Positions 37,813 to 47,198 of a stretch of 64,000 nt of DNA are shown in pieces. A program made the position numbers and the translations under genes. Numbering within the stretch: the stretch's first letter is position 1; each line of letters begins with the position of its first letter. The notes below the pieces were generated by a model. That model was not told the origin of the DNA and did not search any database. It saw only the letters and a program-made list of their open reading frames with translations. Source of the stretch: Arabiibacter massiliensis (GTDB lineage Bacteria; Actinomycetota; Coriobacteriia; Coriobacteriales; Eggerthellaceae); assembly GCF_900169505.1 (NCBI RefSeq), contig NZ_LT827021.1, positions 2,108,001-2,172,000 on the forward strand, given 5' to 3'.

Positions 37813-37954
37813 TAAAGCGGGTCTCCTTCAAGACGATTGTCAAGTCTGCCGGCGCGTCCGTACGCCGCGCAGCAAGCACGTCAAATGCTTAACTGACAAT
37901 TGTGCCAGCAACCCAAGGCCACCCTGCGAAAATCCATGCTCAATACAGAAGTCG

Positions 37955-37985
37955 CGCCCTGCGCCTCGGACCGAGGCGCAGGGCG
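37955..37985. repeat. 15-bp perfect hairpin upstream of the CNNM gene
   Basis: CGCCCTGCGCCTCGG and its complement with a single A between. Directly followed by the long inverted repeat at 37989. Confidence 0.8.
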
Positions 37986-37988
37986 TTC

Positions 37989-38120
37989 GTGGCAGGATTT
38001 TTCGGCTGTGGCACGGATCGGGCGGGTTTTGGACGGCTCGGGCGACCAGCCGCCGACGTTTTCCCAGGCCGCGAATTTCCCGAGCGCGTTGCGCGTGCCA
38101 CAGCCGCAAATTCCTGCCAC
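37989..38120. repeat. Long inverted repeat 3 with 80-nt spacer
   Basis: 26-bp arms at 37989-38014 (GTGGCAGGATTTTTCGGCTG then TGGCAC) and 38095-38120, two mismatches. The spacer holds GCTCGGG/CCCGAGC. Together with the 37955 hairpin it fills most of the 37813-38137 gap between pbuX and the CNNM gene; no coding sequence is seen there. Confidence 0.8.
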
Positions 38121-38137
38121 TTCGGGGGCCTGCGCCG

Positions 38138-39511
38138 CTATGCGCTTGCCAGCTCCTCGTCGTCGAGGGGGGCGGGCTCGCTCGCGGGCGCCTCGCTTGC
38201 GGGCGCGGCGTCCTTCGGCAGCACGAGGTTCGCCACCACGGCCACCAGGAACACCACGGCCACGCAGTTCTGCGCGAACACGCTCTGCACCAGCTCCGGG
38301 AACACGCTGAACAGCGCCGACACCTGCGTGAACCCGATGCCTACGGCCAGCGACAGCGCGGCGATGGTGATGTTGCGCTGCGTGAACCCGGCCCGCGCGA
38401 TCATCTGGAAGCCGCTCACGATGATGTTGCCGAACATCATGATGGTGCACCCGCCCAGCACCGCCTCGGGCAGCGACGAGAACACCACGCTGATCACCGG
38501 CAGGAACGCCGCGAGGATCATGATGACCGCGCCCGTGGCGATGGCGCGGCGGTTGACCACCTTCGTCATGGCCACGAGGCCCACGTTCTGCGAGAACGAC
38601 GTGATGGGCAGGCAGCCGAAGCACGCGGACAGCGAGCTCACGAAGCCGTCGCACGCGATGGAGCCGGAAAGCTCGCGCTCGCGCACCTCGCGGTTGAGGC
38701 CCACCATGGTCAGCGCCGAGGTGTCGCCGATGGTCTCGGTGGCCGACACCAGGAAGATGAGCGCCACCGACACGATGGCCCCCAGGTTGAACTCCGGCGT
38801 GAACGGCATGATCTGCGGCAGCGCGAACAGCCCCACGTCCGCGAAGCCGCTGAAGTCCACCTGGCCCATGAACACGGCCAGCACATAGCCTACGATCAGG
38901 CCGAACAGCACTGAAAGCTGCTTTGTCTTGCCCTTCGCCATCACCTGGAACACCAGGCACGCCGCCAGCGACACGCAGCCCAGCACGAGATTCTGCGGCG
39001 AGCCGAAGTCCGGCGCGCCCGAGCCGCCGCCGAACGACGTGGCCCCCACGCCCAGCAGCGAGAACCCGATGGAGGTGACCACCACGGCCGCCACGATGGG
39101 CGAGATGATGCGCCGCCAGTATTTCGCGAACAGGCCGAGCACGCCCTCGATGATGCCGCCCACGATGATGGCCCCGATGGCGGTGTTGTAGCCGTAGGTG
39201 GCCACCACGCCCGTGAGCACCGTGACGAACGTGAAGCTGATGCCCATGACGATAGGCAGGCCGGAGCCCACGCGCCACAGCGGGAACAGCTGGATGAGCG
39301 TGCCGATGCCCGCGATGAGCATGGCGCTCTGCACGAGCGTGCCGGTTTGCGCGTCGCCGAGCCCGGCCACGCCCGCGATGATGAGGATGGGCGCGAGGTT
39401 GGCCACGAACATGGCCAGGATGTGCTGGATGCCGTAGGGCACCGCATGCAAGAGGGGGATGTCGCCGTCGAGCTTGAAAAGGTCCTCGTGGTTGAACGTC
39501 TTCGCCTTCAT
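38138..39511 (-). CDS. pbuX: NCS2-family xanthine (purine) permease
   Basis: 457 residues, about 12-14 membrane helices. NCS2 marks include the N-terminal [17 protein letters not shown], the substrate signature [16 protein letters not shown] and the helix [19 protein letters not shown]. It imports xanthine or a related purine/uracil base with protons. Its ATG overlaps the TGA of the xpt gene (ATGA), which supports xanthine as substrate. The C-terminus is alanine/proline/acid rich. No purine riboswitch could be recognised before xpt. Confidence 0.9.
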   Translation of the reverse strand: MKAKTFNHEDLFKLDGDIPLLHAVPYGIQHILAMFVANLAPILIIAGVAGLGDAQTGTLVQSAMLIAGIGTLIQLFPLWRVGSGLPIVMGISFTFVTVLTGVVATYGYNTAIGAIIVGGIIEGVLGLFAKYWRRIISPIVAAVVVTSIGFSLLGVGATSFGGGSGAPDFGSPQNLVLGCVSLAACLVFQVMAKGKTKQLSVLFGLIVGYVLAVFMGQVDFSGFADVGLFALPQIMPFTPEFNLGAIVSVALIFLVSATETIGDTSALTMVGLNREVRERELSGSIACDGFVSSLSACFGCLPITSFSQNVGLVAMTKVVNRRAIATGAVIMILAAFLPVISVVFSSLPEAVLGGCTIMMFGNIIVSGFQMIARAGFTQRNITIAALSLAVGIGFTQVSALFSVFPELVQSVFAQNCVAVVFLVAVVANLVLPKDAAPASEAPASEPAPLDDEELASA

Positions 39512-40083
39512 CGGAACACAACCTCCCCCGTGGCCGGATCCATCGACTCCACGATGGCGAGCGACTCAAGCCGAAAGCCGCGCTCGCGCAGGTCGTCGCC
39601 GCCGGGCTGGAAGCCCTTCTCCACCGCGATGCCGATGCCCTCCACCGTGGCGCCGGCCTCTTCCACGAGCTCGATCAGGCCGTTCAGCGCGCAGCCGTTG
39701 GCCAGGAAGTCGTCGATGATGAGCACGTGGTCGCTCGCGTCCAGGAACTTCTTCGACACGATCACGTCGTAGATGCGCCCGTGCGTGAACGATTGGATGC
39801 GCGTGGTGTACATGTCGCCGTCCAGGTTGATGGACTGCGCCTTCTTCGCGAACACCACCGGCACGCCGAAGTGGCGCGCCACCACGCAGGCGATGCCGAT
39901 GCCCGACGCCTCGATGGTGAGGATCTTCGTGACCGGCGCGTCGGCGAACAGCCGCTTGAACTCCGCCCCCATCGCGTCGAACAGCTCGATGTCCAGCTGG
40001 TGGTTGAGGAAGCTGTCCACTTTGAGGACGCCTTCCGACTTCACCACCCCGTCGCGCCTGATGCGCTCCTCCAATAGCTCCAT
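39508..40083 (-). CDS. xpt: Xanthine phosphoribosyltransferase
   Basis: 191 residues. It converts xanthine and PRPP to XMP in purine salvage. Features: start [57 protein letters not shown], and the PRPP-binding motif [20 protein letters not shown], then [15 protein letters not shown]. The ATG at 40083 is chosen because GGAGGAAG sits upstream; an earlier in-frame ATG lies 18 bases before. It forms an operon with pbuX by a 4-base overlap. Divergent from the GGDEF gene. Confidence 0.93.
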   Translation of the reverse strand: MELLEERIRRDGVVKSEGVLKVDSFLNHQLDIELFDAMGAEFKRLFADAPVTKILTIEASGIGIACVVARHFGVPVVFAKKAQSINLDGDMYTTRIQSFTHGRIYDVIVSKKFLDASDHVLIIDDFLANGCALNGLIELVEEAGATVEGIGIAVEKGFQPGGDDLRERGFRLESLAIVESMDPATGEVVFR

Positions 40084-40201
40084 TGCGCTTCCTCCGTGCA
40101 CCGCCTCGAACCCCGTCAGAACCCGTCAAAACCTGTTCTCCACAGTGTAGCCGAGTAGATGCCTGAGCGGGAGATATTTTAATCCACCGGTGGTATGATG
40201 A

Positions 40202-41473
40202 ATGTATCTGCGCATTGCCCGGCCCGCCGCGTCCTTGAAAGGGGGAGCGTTGCTCGGTCCGTTCCGCCTGCTCGCCTTCGCGATGATCGTGCCGTACACG
40301 GTGGCGGCGCTGCATTTCGCGCGCTCCGTCAACGGCGGGCAGCCCCTGCGCCGCGCCACCGGGCTCACGTTCGGCGTCCTGACCGCCTGCGCGGTCGTGC
40401 CGTTCTGCTTCGACGCGCTGCCCATCGCGGGGCTGTACGCGGGCATGTGGGTGGCCGCGCTCGCATCGTTCGCCGTGACGCGGCGCGACTCGATGCGCCG
40501 CGCGCTGCTCACCGCCAACACCGTCGCGCTCTCCGCGATGCTGGCGTGCGGGCTGGTCTACTTCGGGTTCATGAGCCTGGCCAACGCGGGCGGGGGCGCG
40601 AGCGCGGAAGGCGAGGGCCTCGGGCTGCGCTGCGCGCTGCTCGCCGAGGCCTTCCTGCTGGCGTCGTTGCTGCTGCTGGGGCTCGGGCGCATCCTGGACG
40701 GGGCGTACCCCGCGTCCAAGCGCGCCGACCACGCGCTGCAGCCGTTCCTGGTGTTCTCGCTCTTCGGCATCGCCTACGAGCTGCTCGACCTCGTCCCCTC
40801 CCTGCTAGGCGTGCAGTTCGCCCTCATGCCGCTCTTCCTCCTCGACGGCACGGTTCTGCTCGCGGTGTTCTGCGCCGTGTTCGCGTTCGTGTCGGCCCGC
40901 CTGGGCGCGGAGGCCTTCCGCGAAACGGAGAGCCTGCTGCTTGAGCGCAGGAAGCTCGACCAGGAGATGCGGCTGCGCCTGAATCGGGCCCGCGCCGCCA
41001 TCGACCAGCTGACCGGCCTCGCCACCAGGCGCATCGGCCAGCGCCGACTCGACGAGCTGCAGGACGCGCGCCTGCCCTTCACGGTGGCCTTCCTCGATAT
41101 GGACGGCCTCAAGGCGGTCAACGACGAACGCGGCCACCTGGCCGGAGACGAGTACCTGTCCTCGTTCGCCAAGCGGCTGGGCGAGGCGTTCCCCGAGGCC
41201 GACGTGGTGCGATGGGGCGGCGACGAGTTCCTGGTCATCGAAGGGGTCCCCGACGAGAAGGGCATGAGAGCGCGCCTCGGAGAGCTGGAGGCGGGCCTGG
41301 CCGCCGAAGAGCACGACCCGCCGCTCCGGTTCAGCTTCGGCGTCGCCAGCTCGCGGGAGACGGAGAACTCCGACAGCCTGGTCCGGCGCGCCGACGCGGC
41401 GATGTACGCCGCCAAGCGCGCCAAGCGCCGCGCGGCCGGAGGGCCGGGGGCAGGGGGCGCGCCATGCTGCTGA
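40202..41473 (+). CDS. Membrane diguanylate cyclase (GGDEF), first of a pair
   Basis: 423 residues. About six to seven N-terminal membrane helices (about 17-235), a short coiled linker, then a GGDEF domain (about 255-415) with FLDMDGLKAVNDERGHLAGDEYL and RWGGDEFLVIEG. The active-site GGDEF is intact; no clear RxxD inhibitory site is present, so feedback inhibition may be lacking. The start is uncertain: the ATG at 40202 has only a weak ribosome site, while a TTG at 40250 follows AAAGGGGGAGCG rather closely. The next GGDEF gene overlaps its end by ten bases. Signal sensed by the membrane part is unknown. Confidence 0.85.
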   Translation: MYLRIARPAASLKGGALLGPFRLLAFAMIVPYTVAALHFARSVNGGQPLRRATGLTFGVLTACAVVPFCFDALPIAGLYAGMWVAALASFAVTRRDSMRRALLTANTVALSAMLACGLVYFGFMSLANAGGGASAEGEGLGLRCALLAEAFLLASLLLLGLGRILDGAYPASKRADHALQPFLVFSLFGIAYELLDLVPSLLGVQFALMPLFLLDGTVLLAVFCAVFAFVSARLGAEAFRETESLLLERRKLDQEMRLRLNRARAAIDQLTGLATRRIGQRRLDELQDARLPFTVAFLDMDGLKAVNDERGHLAGDEYLSSFAKRLGEAFPEADVVRWGGDEFLVIEGVPDEKGMRARLGELEAGLAAEEHDPPLRFSFGVASSRETENSDSLVRRADAAMYAAKRAKRRAAGGPGAGGAPCC

Positions 41474-42672
41474 TCGTTTCGGCCATGATCGCGTACTTCA
41501 CCTGCCACTGGGCGTTCTTCGGCTTCGCCTCGCATATGTTCGGCATGCGCCCCGCGCGCTACAAGACGCTCGGCATCGCGTTCGCGGTGAACTACGGCCT
41601 GTTCATCGCCGTGACCTTCCTCATGCTGCCCCTGCCGGTGAACTGGACGATGATCGCCGTGCTGTTCGCCGTGGAGGTGAAGGTGCTCTACCGCGTCAAC
41701 TGGGCCGACTGCCTACTCGTGGCCCTGCTGGGAACGGCCCTCGGGCTGTCGAGCACCATCCTCATGCGCTCGCTCTGCTCGCTTGCGTTCGACATGCCGC
41801 TGTCGCTGCTGGGCAACGGCGCGGACAACGCGAAGGGGCTGTCGGTCATCCTGGGGTTCCTGTTCTCGGCGGTCTGCCTGCGCGTCATCGACATCCCGGG
41901 CAACCGCAGCGTGCTGGCCACCATCATGGCCGAGCGGCGCACCCTCGCCTTCCTCATCGTGGAGCTGGTGCTGTGCTATCTGTACCTGTGCCTGAACCTG
42001 CTGTTGTACGAGTCGTCCCTCAACTCGGCCATCGTGAAGCTGTGGAGCATCAAGACCTCCGTGTTCGTGGCGCTCGGCGGGGTGCTGGCCGTCTGGTTCT
42101 CCTACCGCATGGCCTCGGTGCTCGCGTTCGCGCGGCGGCGGGAGACGCTTGCGCGCGAGATCGCCTCGGACGAGCGCGCGAGCGCCGAGCTGGAGGAGCT
42201 GGCCGACCGCGACACGCTCACCGGCTGCTTCACGCGCGACTACGCCCTGCGCGAGGCGGCGCGCCTGTTCGCGCAGGGCGGGCGGCCCACCGTCGTGTTC
42301 GTGGACCTCGACGAGCTGAAGGCGGTGAACGACCGGCACGGACACGAGGCCGGAGACGCCTACCTGGCCGCAGCCGCCTCGGCGCTGCAGAGCGTGCGGG
42401 CGTCGGCGGACGATTTCGTCGCGCGCTACGGAGGCGACGAGTTCCTGGCGGTGCTCGCCGGGCCGCTTGCGCCGGGCGCGCTTGCCGAGCGCATGAACGT
42501 GGTGCAGCGCAGCCTGCGCGCCACGGGAAGCAGCGAGGGCTTCTCGTTCGAGCCTTCGATGAGCTGGGGCGCGGCCACCGCCGACGAGGACGAGGGCTTC
42601 GAGGATGTCGTGGCGCGCGCCGACGCGGCGATGTACCGCCGCAAGCGCCAGGTCAAAGCCGCGACGCGCTAG
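41464..42672 (+). CDS. Membrane diguanylate cyclase (GGDEF), second of a pair
   Basis: 402 residues. Six to seven membrane helices (about 1-215) with a layout like five-helix 5TM/7TM sensor parts (MLLIVSAMIAYFTCHWAFF). The GGDEF domain (about 240-400) has ELADRDTLTGCFTRDYAL, FVDLDELKAVNDRHGHEAGD and RYGGDEFLAVLAG, all intact, with no RxxD inhibitory site. The ATG at 41464 overlaps the previous gene's end by ten bases and has GGGGG upstream, so the two are translated together, perhaps as heteromeric partners. It converges on the antiporter gene with an 18-base gap. Confidence 0.87.
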   Translation: MLLIVSAMIAYFTCHWAFFGFASHMFGMRPARYKTLGIAFAVNYGLFIAVTFLMLPLPVNWTMIAVLFAVEVKVLYRVNWADCLLVALLGTALGLSSTILMRSLCSLAFDMPLSLLGNGADNAKGLSVILGFLFSAVCLRVIDIPGNRSVLATIMAERRTLAFLIVELVLCYLYLCLNLLLYESSLNSAIVKLWSIKTSVFVALGGVLAVWFSYRMASVLAFARRRETLAREIASDERASAELEELADRDTLTGCFTRDYALREAARLFAQGGRPTVVFVDLDELKAVNDRHGHEAGDAYLAAAASALQSVRASADDFVARYGGDEFLAVLAGPLAPGALAERMNVVQRSLRATGSSEGFSFEPSMSWGAATADEDEGFEDVVARADAAMYRRKRQVKAATR

Positions 42673-42690
42673 GGCGCGCGGCAAATCCGT

Positions 42691-44181
42691 CTAGATGGCC
42701 ACGACGCCCGTGGCGATGAGCACGATGGAGGCCACGGCGGCCAGCAGGATGATGGCCAGCACCACCCGGTCCACGGTGCTCTTCAGGTAGGGCTCGCCCT
42801 TCTCCTTCTTCCCCTTGATGTACATAAGCACGCCCGGCGCGTACAGAAGCGACATGATGGTGAGGCCCACCGCGCCCGACGCCCACGCCAGGAAGAAGCT
42901 GTACACCACGCCGAAGATGCCGAACACCCGCCACAGCGCGATGGGGCCGCCCACCTTGCCCTTGAACGCGCCCGGCTCGGTGAATGTGAGCTTGGCGAAG
43001 TATGCCGCCGACAGCAGATACGGCAACAGGATCATGCCGGCGGAGAGCGTGTAGAAGAACTGATACGTGCTGTCCGAGAACAGCATGACGATGAGGAACG
43101 CCTCGATGACCAGGTTCGTCACCACGAGCGTGACGATGGGCGCGCCCTTCTTGTTGGTCTTCGCGAAGGCCTTGATGAACGAGCCCTGCTCAGCGGCCTC
43201 ATAGGGCATCTCGCTCGAGAGCACCGTGTAGCCCAGCATCGCGCCCACGAGCGAGAGCACCACGCCGAAGTTGATGAGGGTGGCGCCCCACGGCCCCACC
43301 GCATGCTCCATGACGCCGGCGAGCGCGGGGTTGGGCAGCTCGGCCAGGTCGGCCAGCGGCATGACGCCCATGGACAGCGTGCTCACCATGAGGTAGATGG
43401 ACAGCACGCACACGAAGGCGATGATGGTGGCCTTGCCCACGTCCTTGTCCTTCTTGGCGCGGCCCGAGATGGCCACCGCGCCCTCGATGCCCACGAACAC
43501 CCAGATGGTGATCATCATGGTGTTGCTCACCTGGTCGAAGAACGGCAGACCGGGGTCGGCGCCCTGCGCCATGTTGGCCAGGAAGATGCCCAGGTCGAAC
43601 TTCTGGAAGAAGATGATGGCGGTGATGGCCACGAAGATGGGCACGAACTTGCTGATGGTGATGATGGCGTTCACGCCCGTGGCCTCCTTCACGCCGCGAG
43701 ACACAAGGAACGCGTAGAACCAGATGACGCAGCTGGCGCCGATGATGGACGGCAGGTTGTTGCCGCCGCCGAACACGGGGAAGAAGTACGAGAGCGCCCC
43801 GAACAAAAGCGCCGAGAAGCTCACCGTGCACAGAAGCGCGCTGATCCAGTAGCCCCATGCGCTGTTGAAGCCGAGGAAGTCGCCGAAGCCGGCGTTCGCG
43901 TAGCTGTAGATGCCGCCCTTGAGCTTGGGCTTCACGCGGGAGAGCGCGAAGAACGTCATGACGAGGCAGAGCACGCCCACGCCCGAGATGCCCCAGGCCG
44001 TGAGGATGGCCGCGCCGCTCGCGCCGCCGGTGGCCTGGTCGCCCGACAGCGTGAACACGCCCGCGCCCACGATGAGCGTGATAACGGCGGTGACCAGGCG
44101 GAAGATGCCGAGTCCTCCCTGGTTCCCTTGGTCGGGGGCCGCAACGGCCGCTGGCTGGTGGTTCGATGCGGATTCGCTCAT
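42691..44181 (-). CDS. APC-family amino-acid antiporter (arginine/ornithine-type)
   Basis: 496 residues, about 12-13 membrane helices. N-terminal FRLVTAVITLIVGAGVFTLSGD carries the helix 1 GxG substrate motif of basic amino-acid/polyamine antiporters; ALSRVKPKLKGGIYSYANAGFGDFLGFNSAWGYW and EGAVAISGRAKKDKDVGKAT fit the arginine-ornithine antiporter subgroup. The arginine deiminase genes expected to work with it are not here. ATG at 44181 is supported by GAGGAACGG. A symmetric ArgR-box-like site and a TATGAT box lie upstream. Exact substrate unproven. Confidence 0.82.
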   Translation of the reverse strand: MSESASNHQPAAVAAPDQGNQGGLGIFRLVTAVITLIVGAGVFTLSGDQATGGASGAAILTAWGISGVGVLCLVMTFFALSRVKPKLKGGIYSYANAGFGDFLGFNSAWGYWISALLCTVSFSALLFGALSYFFPVFGGGNNLPSIIGASCVIWFYAFLVSRGVKEATGVNAIITISKFVPIFVAITAIIFFQKFDLGIFLANMAQGADPGLPFFDQVSNTMMITIWVFVGIEGAVAISGRAKKDKDVGKATIIAFVCVLSIYLMVSTLSMGVMPLADLAELPNPALAGVMEHAVGPWGATLINFGVVLSLVGAMLGYTVLSSEMPYEAAEQGSFIKAFAKTNKKGAPIVTLVVTNLVIEAFLIVMLFSDSTYQFFYTLSAGMILLPYLLSAAYFAKLTFTEPGAFKGKVGGPIALWRVFGIFGVVYSFFLAWASGAVGLTIMSLLYAPGVLMYIKGKKEKGEPYLKSTVDRVVLAIILLAAVASIVLIATGVVAI

Positions 44182-44253
44182 GAGATCACCGTTCCTCGTT
44201 TGACGACGACGAATAGCATCATACCCCACCGCACTGCATTACGTCAGCCTGTT

Positions 44254-44269
44254 ATGCAATATTTTGCAT
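44254..44269. promoter_or_regulatory. ArgR-box-like operator before the antiporter
   Basis: ATGCAATATTTTGCAT is a perfect 6-bp inverted repeat with an AT spacer, the shape of arginine-repressor boxes. It lies about 30 bases upstream of a TATGAT -10 box (44218-44223, minus strand) of the antiporter gene. Confidence 0.4.
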
Positions 44270-44274
44270 GCTGA

Positions 44275-44324
44275 CAAAAGGCCGGGGGCGTGACAAAGGG
44301 ACAATGTCCCGCCCCGGCCTTTTG
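44275..44324 (-). terminator. Hairpin terminator of the menE-menC gene
   Basis: Stem CAAAAGGCCGGGG / CCCCGGCCTTTTG directly after the stop codon, enclosing the small palindrome GGGACAATGTCCC, which resembles the core of the REP-like elements. On the minus strand the 3' arm ends CCTTTTG. Confidence 0.7.
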
Positions 44325-44326
44325 CC

Positions 44327-47134
44327 TCATCCCCCGATGACGATGCGGTCGACGGTGACGTTGGCCAGGGTCGAGCGGTTGAGGTCGCAGCCCAGGCCGT
44401 GCTCGTGGCCGGCGCGATTGAGGGTCACGTGGCCGCGCTCCGCCGTGTGGGGCGGATCGGTCACGTCGGAGGAGAAGTAGCGGGCCGTCGCGCCGATGTC
44501 GCCGGGTGCGGACACGCCCTCGAGCGTCTCGAACGCGGCGTGCATGCGCTTCGACACGCCGGTGTCGTACATGCCGCCCATCCACACGTCGAAGCCGCGC
44601 TCGCGGGCCAGCGCCAGGAAGTCGAGCGTGGGCTGGATGCCGCCGAACTTGGCCGCCTTCACGGCGTAGCAGCGCAGCTCGGGGTACGCGAGCGCGCGGG
44701 AGAGGTCGCGGGGGCGGGCGATGGACTCGTCCAGGCACACGGGCGTCTTCATGGTGCGCTGCAGCCGAGATAAGCGGCTGAACAGGTTTGACGGCGCGCC
44801 CGCAGGCGGGCGGCGCGGGTCGAGCGGCTCCTCGATCCAGGCGATGCCGCACGCGTCGAGCGCGCGCAGCTCTTCGGCATCGCGCTCGATGAAGCTCTGG
44901 TTGGCGTCGAGCGTGATCATGAGGTGCGGGAACGTCGCCCGCACGGCGCGGGCGCAGGCGAGCGCGCTGCCCGGCGCCACCTTCAGCTTCACGCGGCGGT
45001 AGCCCGACTCCACGCAGCGCCGCGCGGCAGCCACCGTCTCGGCCACCGATCCCAGGCCGATAACCGCACCCGCCGGCACCGAAGCGCTCGCGCCCTGCGC
45101 GCCGCCGCGCCGCGTTCCGCCGATGAGCTGCCACAGGGGCTTCTTCACGATCTTGCCGTACAGGTCCCACAGCGCCGGCTCGAGCGCGCCGCAGGCGAGC
45201 GGGAACGCCGACGCCTCGGGAACGGCCGCGAAGGCCTCGCTCACCTCGCGCGGATGGAGGAACGCCTCGCCTGTCACGAGCGGCGCCAGCACGTCGCGCA
45301 GCACACGCACGTCCTGGTCGAGCGTCTCGGGCAGGTACCAGTCGGTGGAGAACGCCACGCATTCGCCGAGGCCCGTGCGCCCCGCGCGGTCGGTCACCTC
45401 CACGATGACGGACTCGCGCTGCGCGAGCGTGCCCTTCGGCGTGCGGAACGGCGTGACGAACGGCAGCTTGATGCGATGGAGCGTGACGCGGGCCACCTCG
45501 ATGCGCTGCTCGTAGCGCTGCTCGAGCGCGGCGCGATCGACCTTGCCGATGCCCGTGCGCGGGAACTCGTCGAGCACGCAGATGTGCTTGGGCAGGTAGA
45601 GCTTCGAGAGCCGCGGCTCGAGGCTGGCCCGCACCGAGGCCGCGAGCTGGCGGTTCGTCTGGCGGTCGGCGCGCTCGCGCTCGACGAACGCGACCGGCCG
45701 GCGGCCCCATACGGGGTCGGGCGCGCCGAACACGTGCGCGTCCGCGACGCCGGACACGCGCAGGAGCTTCTCCCTGATCTCGGCGGGGTAGACGTTCTCG
45801 CCGCCCGAGACGAACATGTCCTCCGTGCGCTCCTTCACGTAGAGGCGGCCGCCGAAGAGCGCCGCAGTGTCGCCGGTGAGGAAGTACCCGTCCACCGTGA
45901 ACGCCGCGCGGGCGTTGAGGTAGCCGTCGAACAGGCCCGGGCCCTTCACGGCCAGGCGGCCGAACCCATCCTCGCCGGGATCGACGATGTGCGCGGCGTA
46001 ACCGGGGAGCAGGCGCAGGCCTCCGCGAAACGATGGCGTCACCTGGGCATGCGCCACCTGGCTGGACGTCTCGGTCATGCCGTAGCTCGCGTACACCCGC
46101 GCGCCGGCCGCCCGGGCGCGCTCGAGCGTGCGCGGGTTCGTCGCGCCGCCGCCCAGCAGGATGCACGTGTAGCGGCGCAGGGCCTCGGCCGCCGCGTCGC
46201 CGCTTGCGGCCAGCATGTCCTGGAGCATCTTGTCCACCACCGAAACGTGCGTGGCGCCCTTGCGCGCGGCGTCGGCGAGCACGCGGACGGCGTCGAAGCG
46301 CCGATAGAGCAGAAACGGCGTGTCGTTGAGCAGGCTGCGCAGCATCACCTGCAAACCGCCGACATGGTAGAGCGGCAGCGCCGCCTGCCACAGCCCCTCG
46401 CCGCGGCGGTTGAGCACGGCGTTGGACGCCTCGGACGCGCTGCACAGGTTCTCCCAGGCGAGCGCCACGGCTTTCGCGCGGCCCGTCGTGCCGGAGGTGA
46501 ACATGACGATGGCGCGCGAGGCGCGGTCGAACACGTGCGCCGCGTGCTCGGCGAAGTGGATGACGCTTTCCACGGCGTCTTGGCGCGCCACCTCGTCGCG
46601 GCGCCTGATCGAGGCGCGGCCCGTTCCGGCGCGCCCGAGCGCGCGCGTCGATCGGGGCGCGGCCGTCACCGCGTTCGCCCGCGCGGTGAAACTGGTCCGG
46701 CGGATGCGGCCGCTCGTACGGGAGGCGTCGTCGGAGCCGCCTTCGCCGGAGAGCAGGGCGACGGCCTCGTCCGTGAAGCGCTCGACGTTGCCCTCGTCGA
46801 TGCGCAGGGCCACCCGCATGCCGGGCTTGCGCTCGATCTCCATGAGGCGGGCATACTTCTCCGCGCTGGTCAGACGGTTGTTGAGCGTGACCAGTGCGAA
46901 GCCGCCGTAGGCTGCGGCCAGCACGAGGAACACGTACGCGGCGCAGTTCGGCAGGTCGACCGACACGCAGTCGCCGGGGCGGACGCCACGATCCTGCAGA
47001 AGACGCGCGAGGGCGGCGGAGAGCATGCGCGTCTCGCGATACGAGTACGCCCGCTCCTCCCCCGCCTCGTCCACGTACGTGAAGCACGTGCGCTGCGGGT
47101 GCTGCCGCACCGAGCTTTCAAACGCGCTGATCAT
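44327..47134 (-). CDS. menE-menC: Fused MenE-MenC: o-succinylbenzoate--CoA ligase and o-succinylbenzoate synthase
   Basis: 935 residues joining two successive menaquinone enzymes. Residues of about 1-535 are an acyl-CoA ligase (MenE): P-loop MFTSGTTGRAKAVAL, YGMTETSSQVAHA, DGYFLTGDTAALF, and catalytic Lys in PRTGIGKVDRAAL. A basic, low-complexity stretch of some 50 residues (about 135-190) is unusual in this half. Residues of about 545-935 are an enolase-superfamily synthase (MenC): RRVKLKV (Lys), TLDANQS (Asp), IEEPLD (Glu), CLDESIA (Asp) and VKAAKFGG (Lys). MenC acts before MenE, so the order in the protein is reversed relative to the pathway. AGGA precedes the ATG. A terminator follows. 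Confidence 0.88.
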   Translation of the reverse strand: MISAFESSVRQHPQRTCFTYVDEAGEERAYSYRETRMLSAALARLLQDRGVRPGDCVSVDLPNCAAYVFLVLAAAYGGFALVTLNNRLTSAEKYARLMEIERKPGMRVALRIDEGNVERFTDEAVALLSGEGGSDDASRTSGRIRRTSFTARANAVTAAPRSTRALGRAGTGRASIRRRDEVARQDAVESVIHFAEHAAHVFDRASRAIVMFTSGTTGRAKAVALAWENLCSASEASNAVLNRRGEGLWQAALPLYHVGGLQVMLRSLLNDTPFLLYRRFDAVRVLADAARKGATHVSVVDKMLQDMLAASGDAAAEALRRYTCILLGGGATNPRTLERARAAGARVYASYGMTETSSQVAHAQVTPSFRGGLRLLPGYAAHIVDPGEDGFGRLAVKGPGLFDGYLNARAAFTVDGYFLTGDTAALFGGRLYVKERTEDMFVSGGENVYPAEIREKLLRVSGVADAHVFGAPDPVWGRRPVAFVERERADRQTNRQLAASVRASLEPRLSKLYLPKHICVLDEFPRTGIGKVDRAALEQRYEQRIEVARVTLHRIKLPFVTPFRTPKGTLAQRESVIVEVTDRAGRTGLGECVAFSTDWYLPETLDQDVRVLRDVLAPLVTGEAFLHPREVSEAFAAVPEASAFPLACGALEPALWDLYGKIVKKPLWQLIGGTRRGGAQGASASVPAGAVIGLGSVAETVAAARRCVESGYRRVKLKVAPGSALACARAVRATFPHLMITLDANQSFIERDAEELRALDACGIAWIEEPLDPRRPPAGAPSNLFSRLSRLQRTMKTPVCLDESIARPRDLSRALAYPELRCYAVKAAKFGGIQPTLDFLALARERGFDVWMGGMYDTGVSKRMHAAFETLEGVSAPGDIGATARYFSSDVTDPPHTAERGHVTLNRAGHEHGLGCDLNRSTLANVTVDRIVIGG

Positions 47135-47198
47135 CGTATCCTGCGCCCCACCCTCTTATCTTCTTCGCCTGCGCCGCTTGGACGCGTGCCGCCAGATC

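Noticed and set aside
40084..40201. Purine riboswitch upstream of xpt-pbuX
   Set aside because: The leader lacks the conserved guanine-riboswitch junction and loop sequences; only a short CCACCGGTGG palindrome is present.
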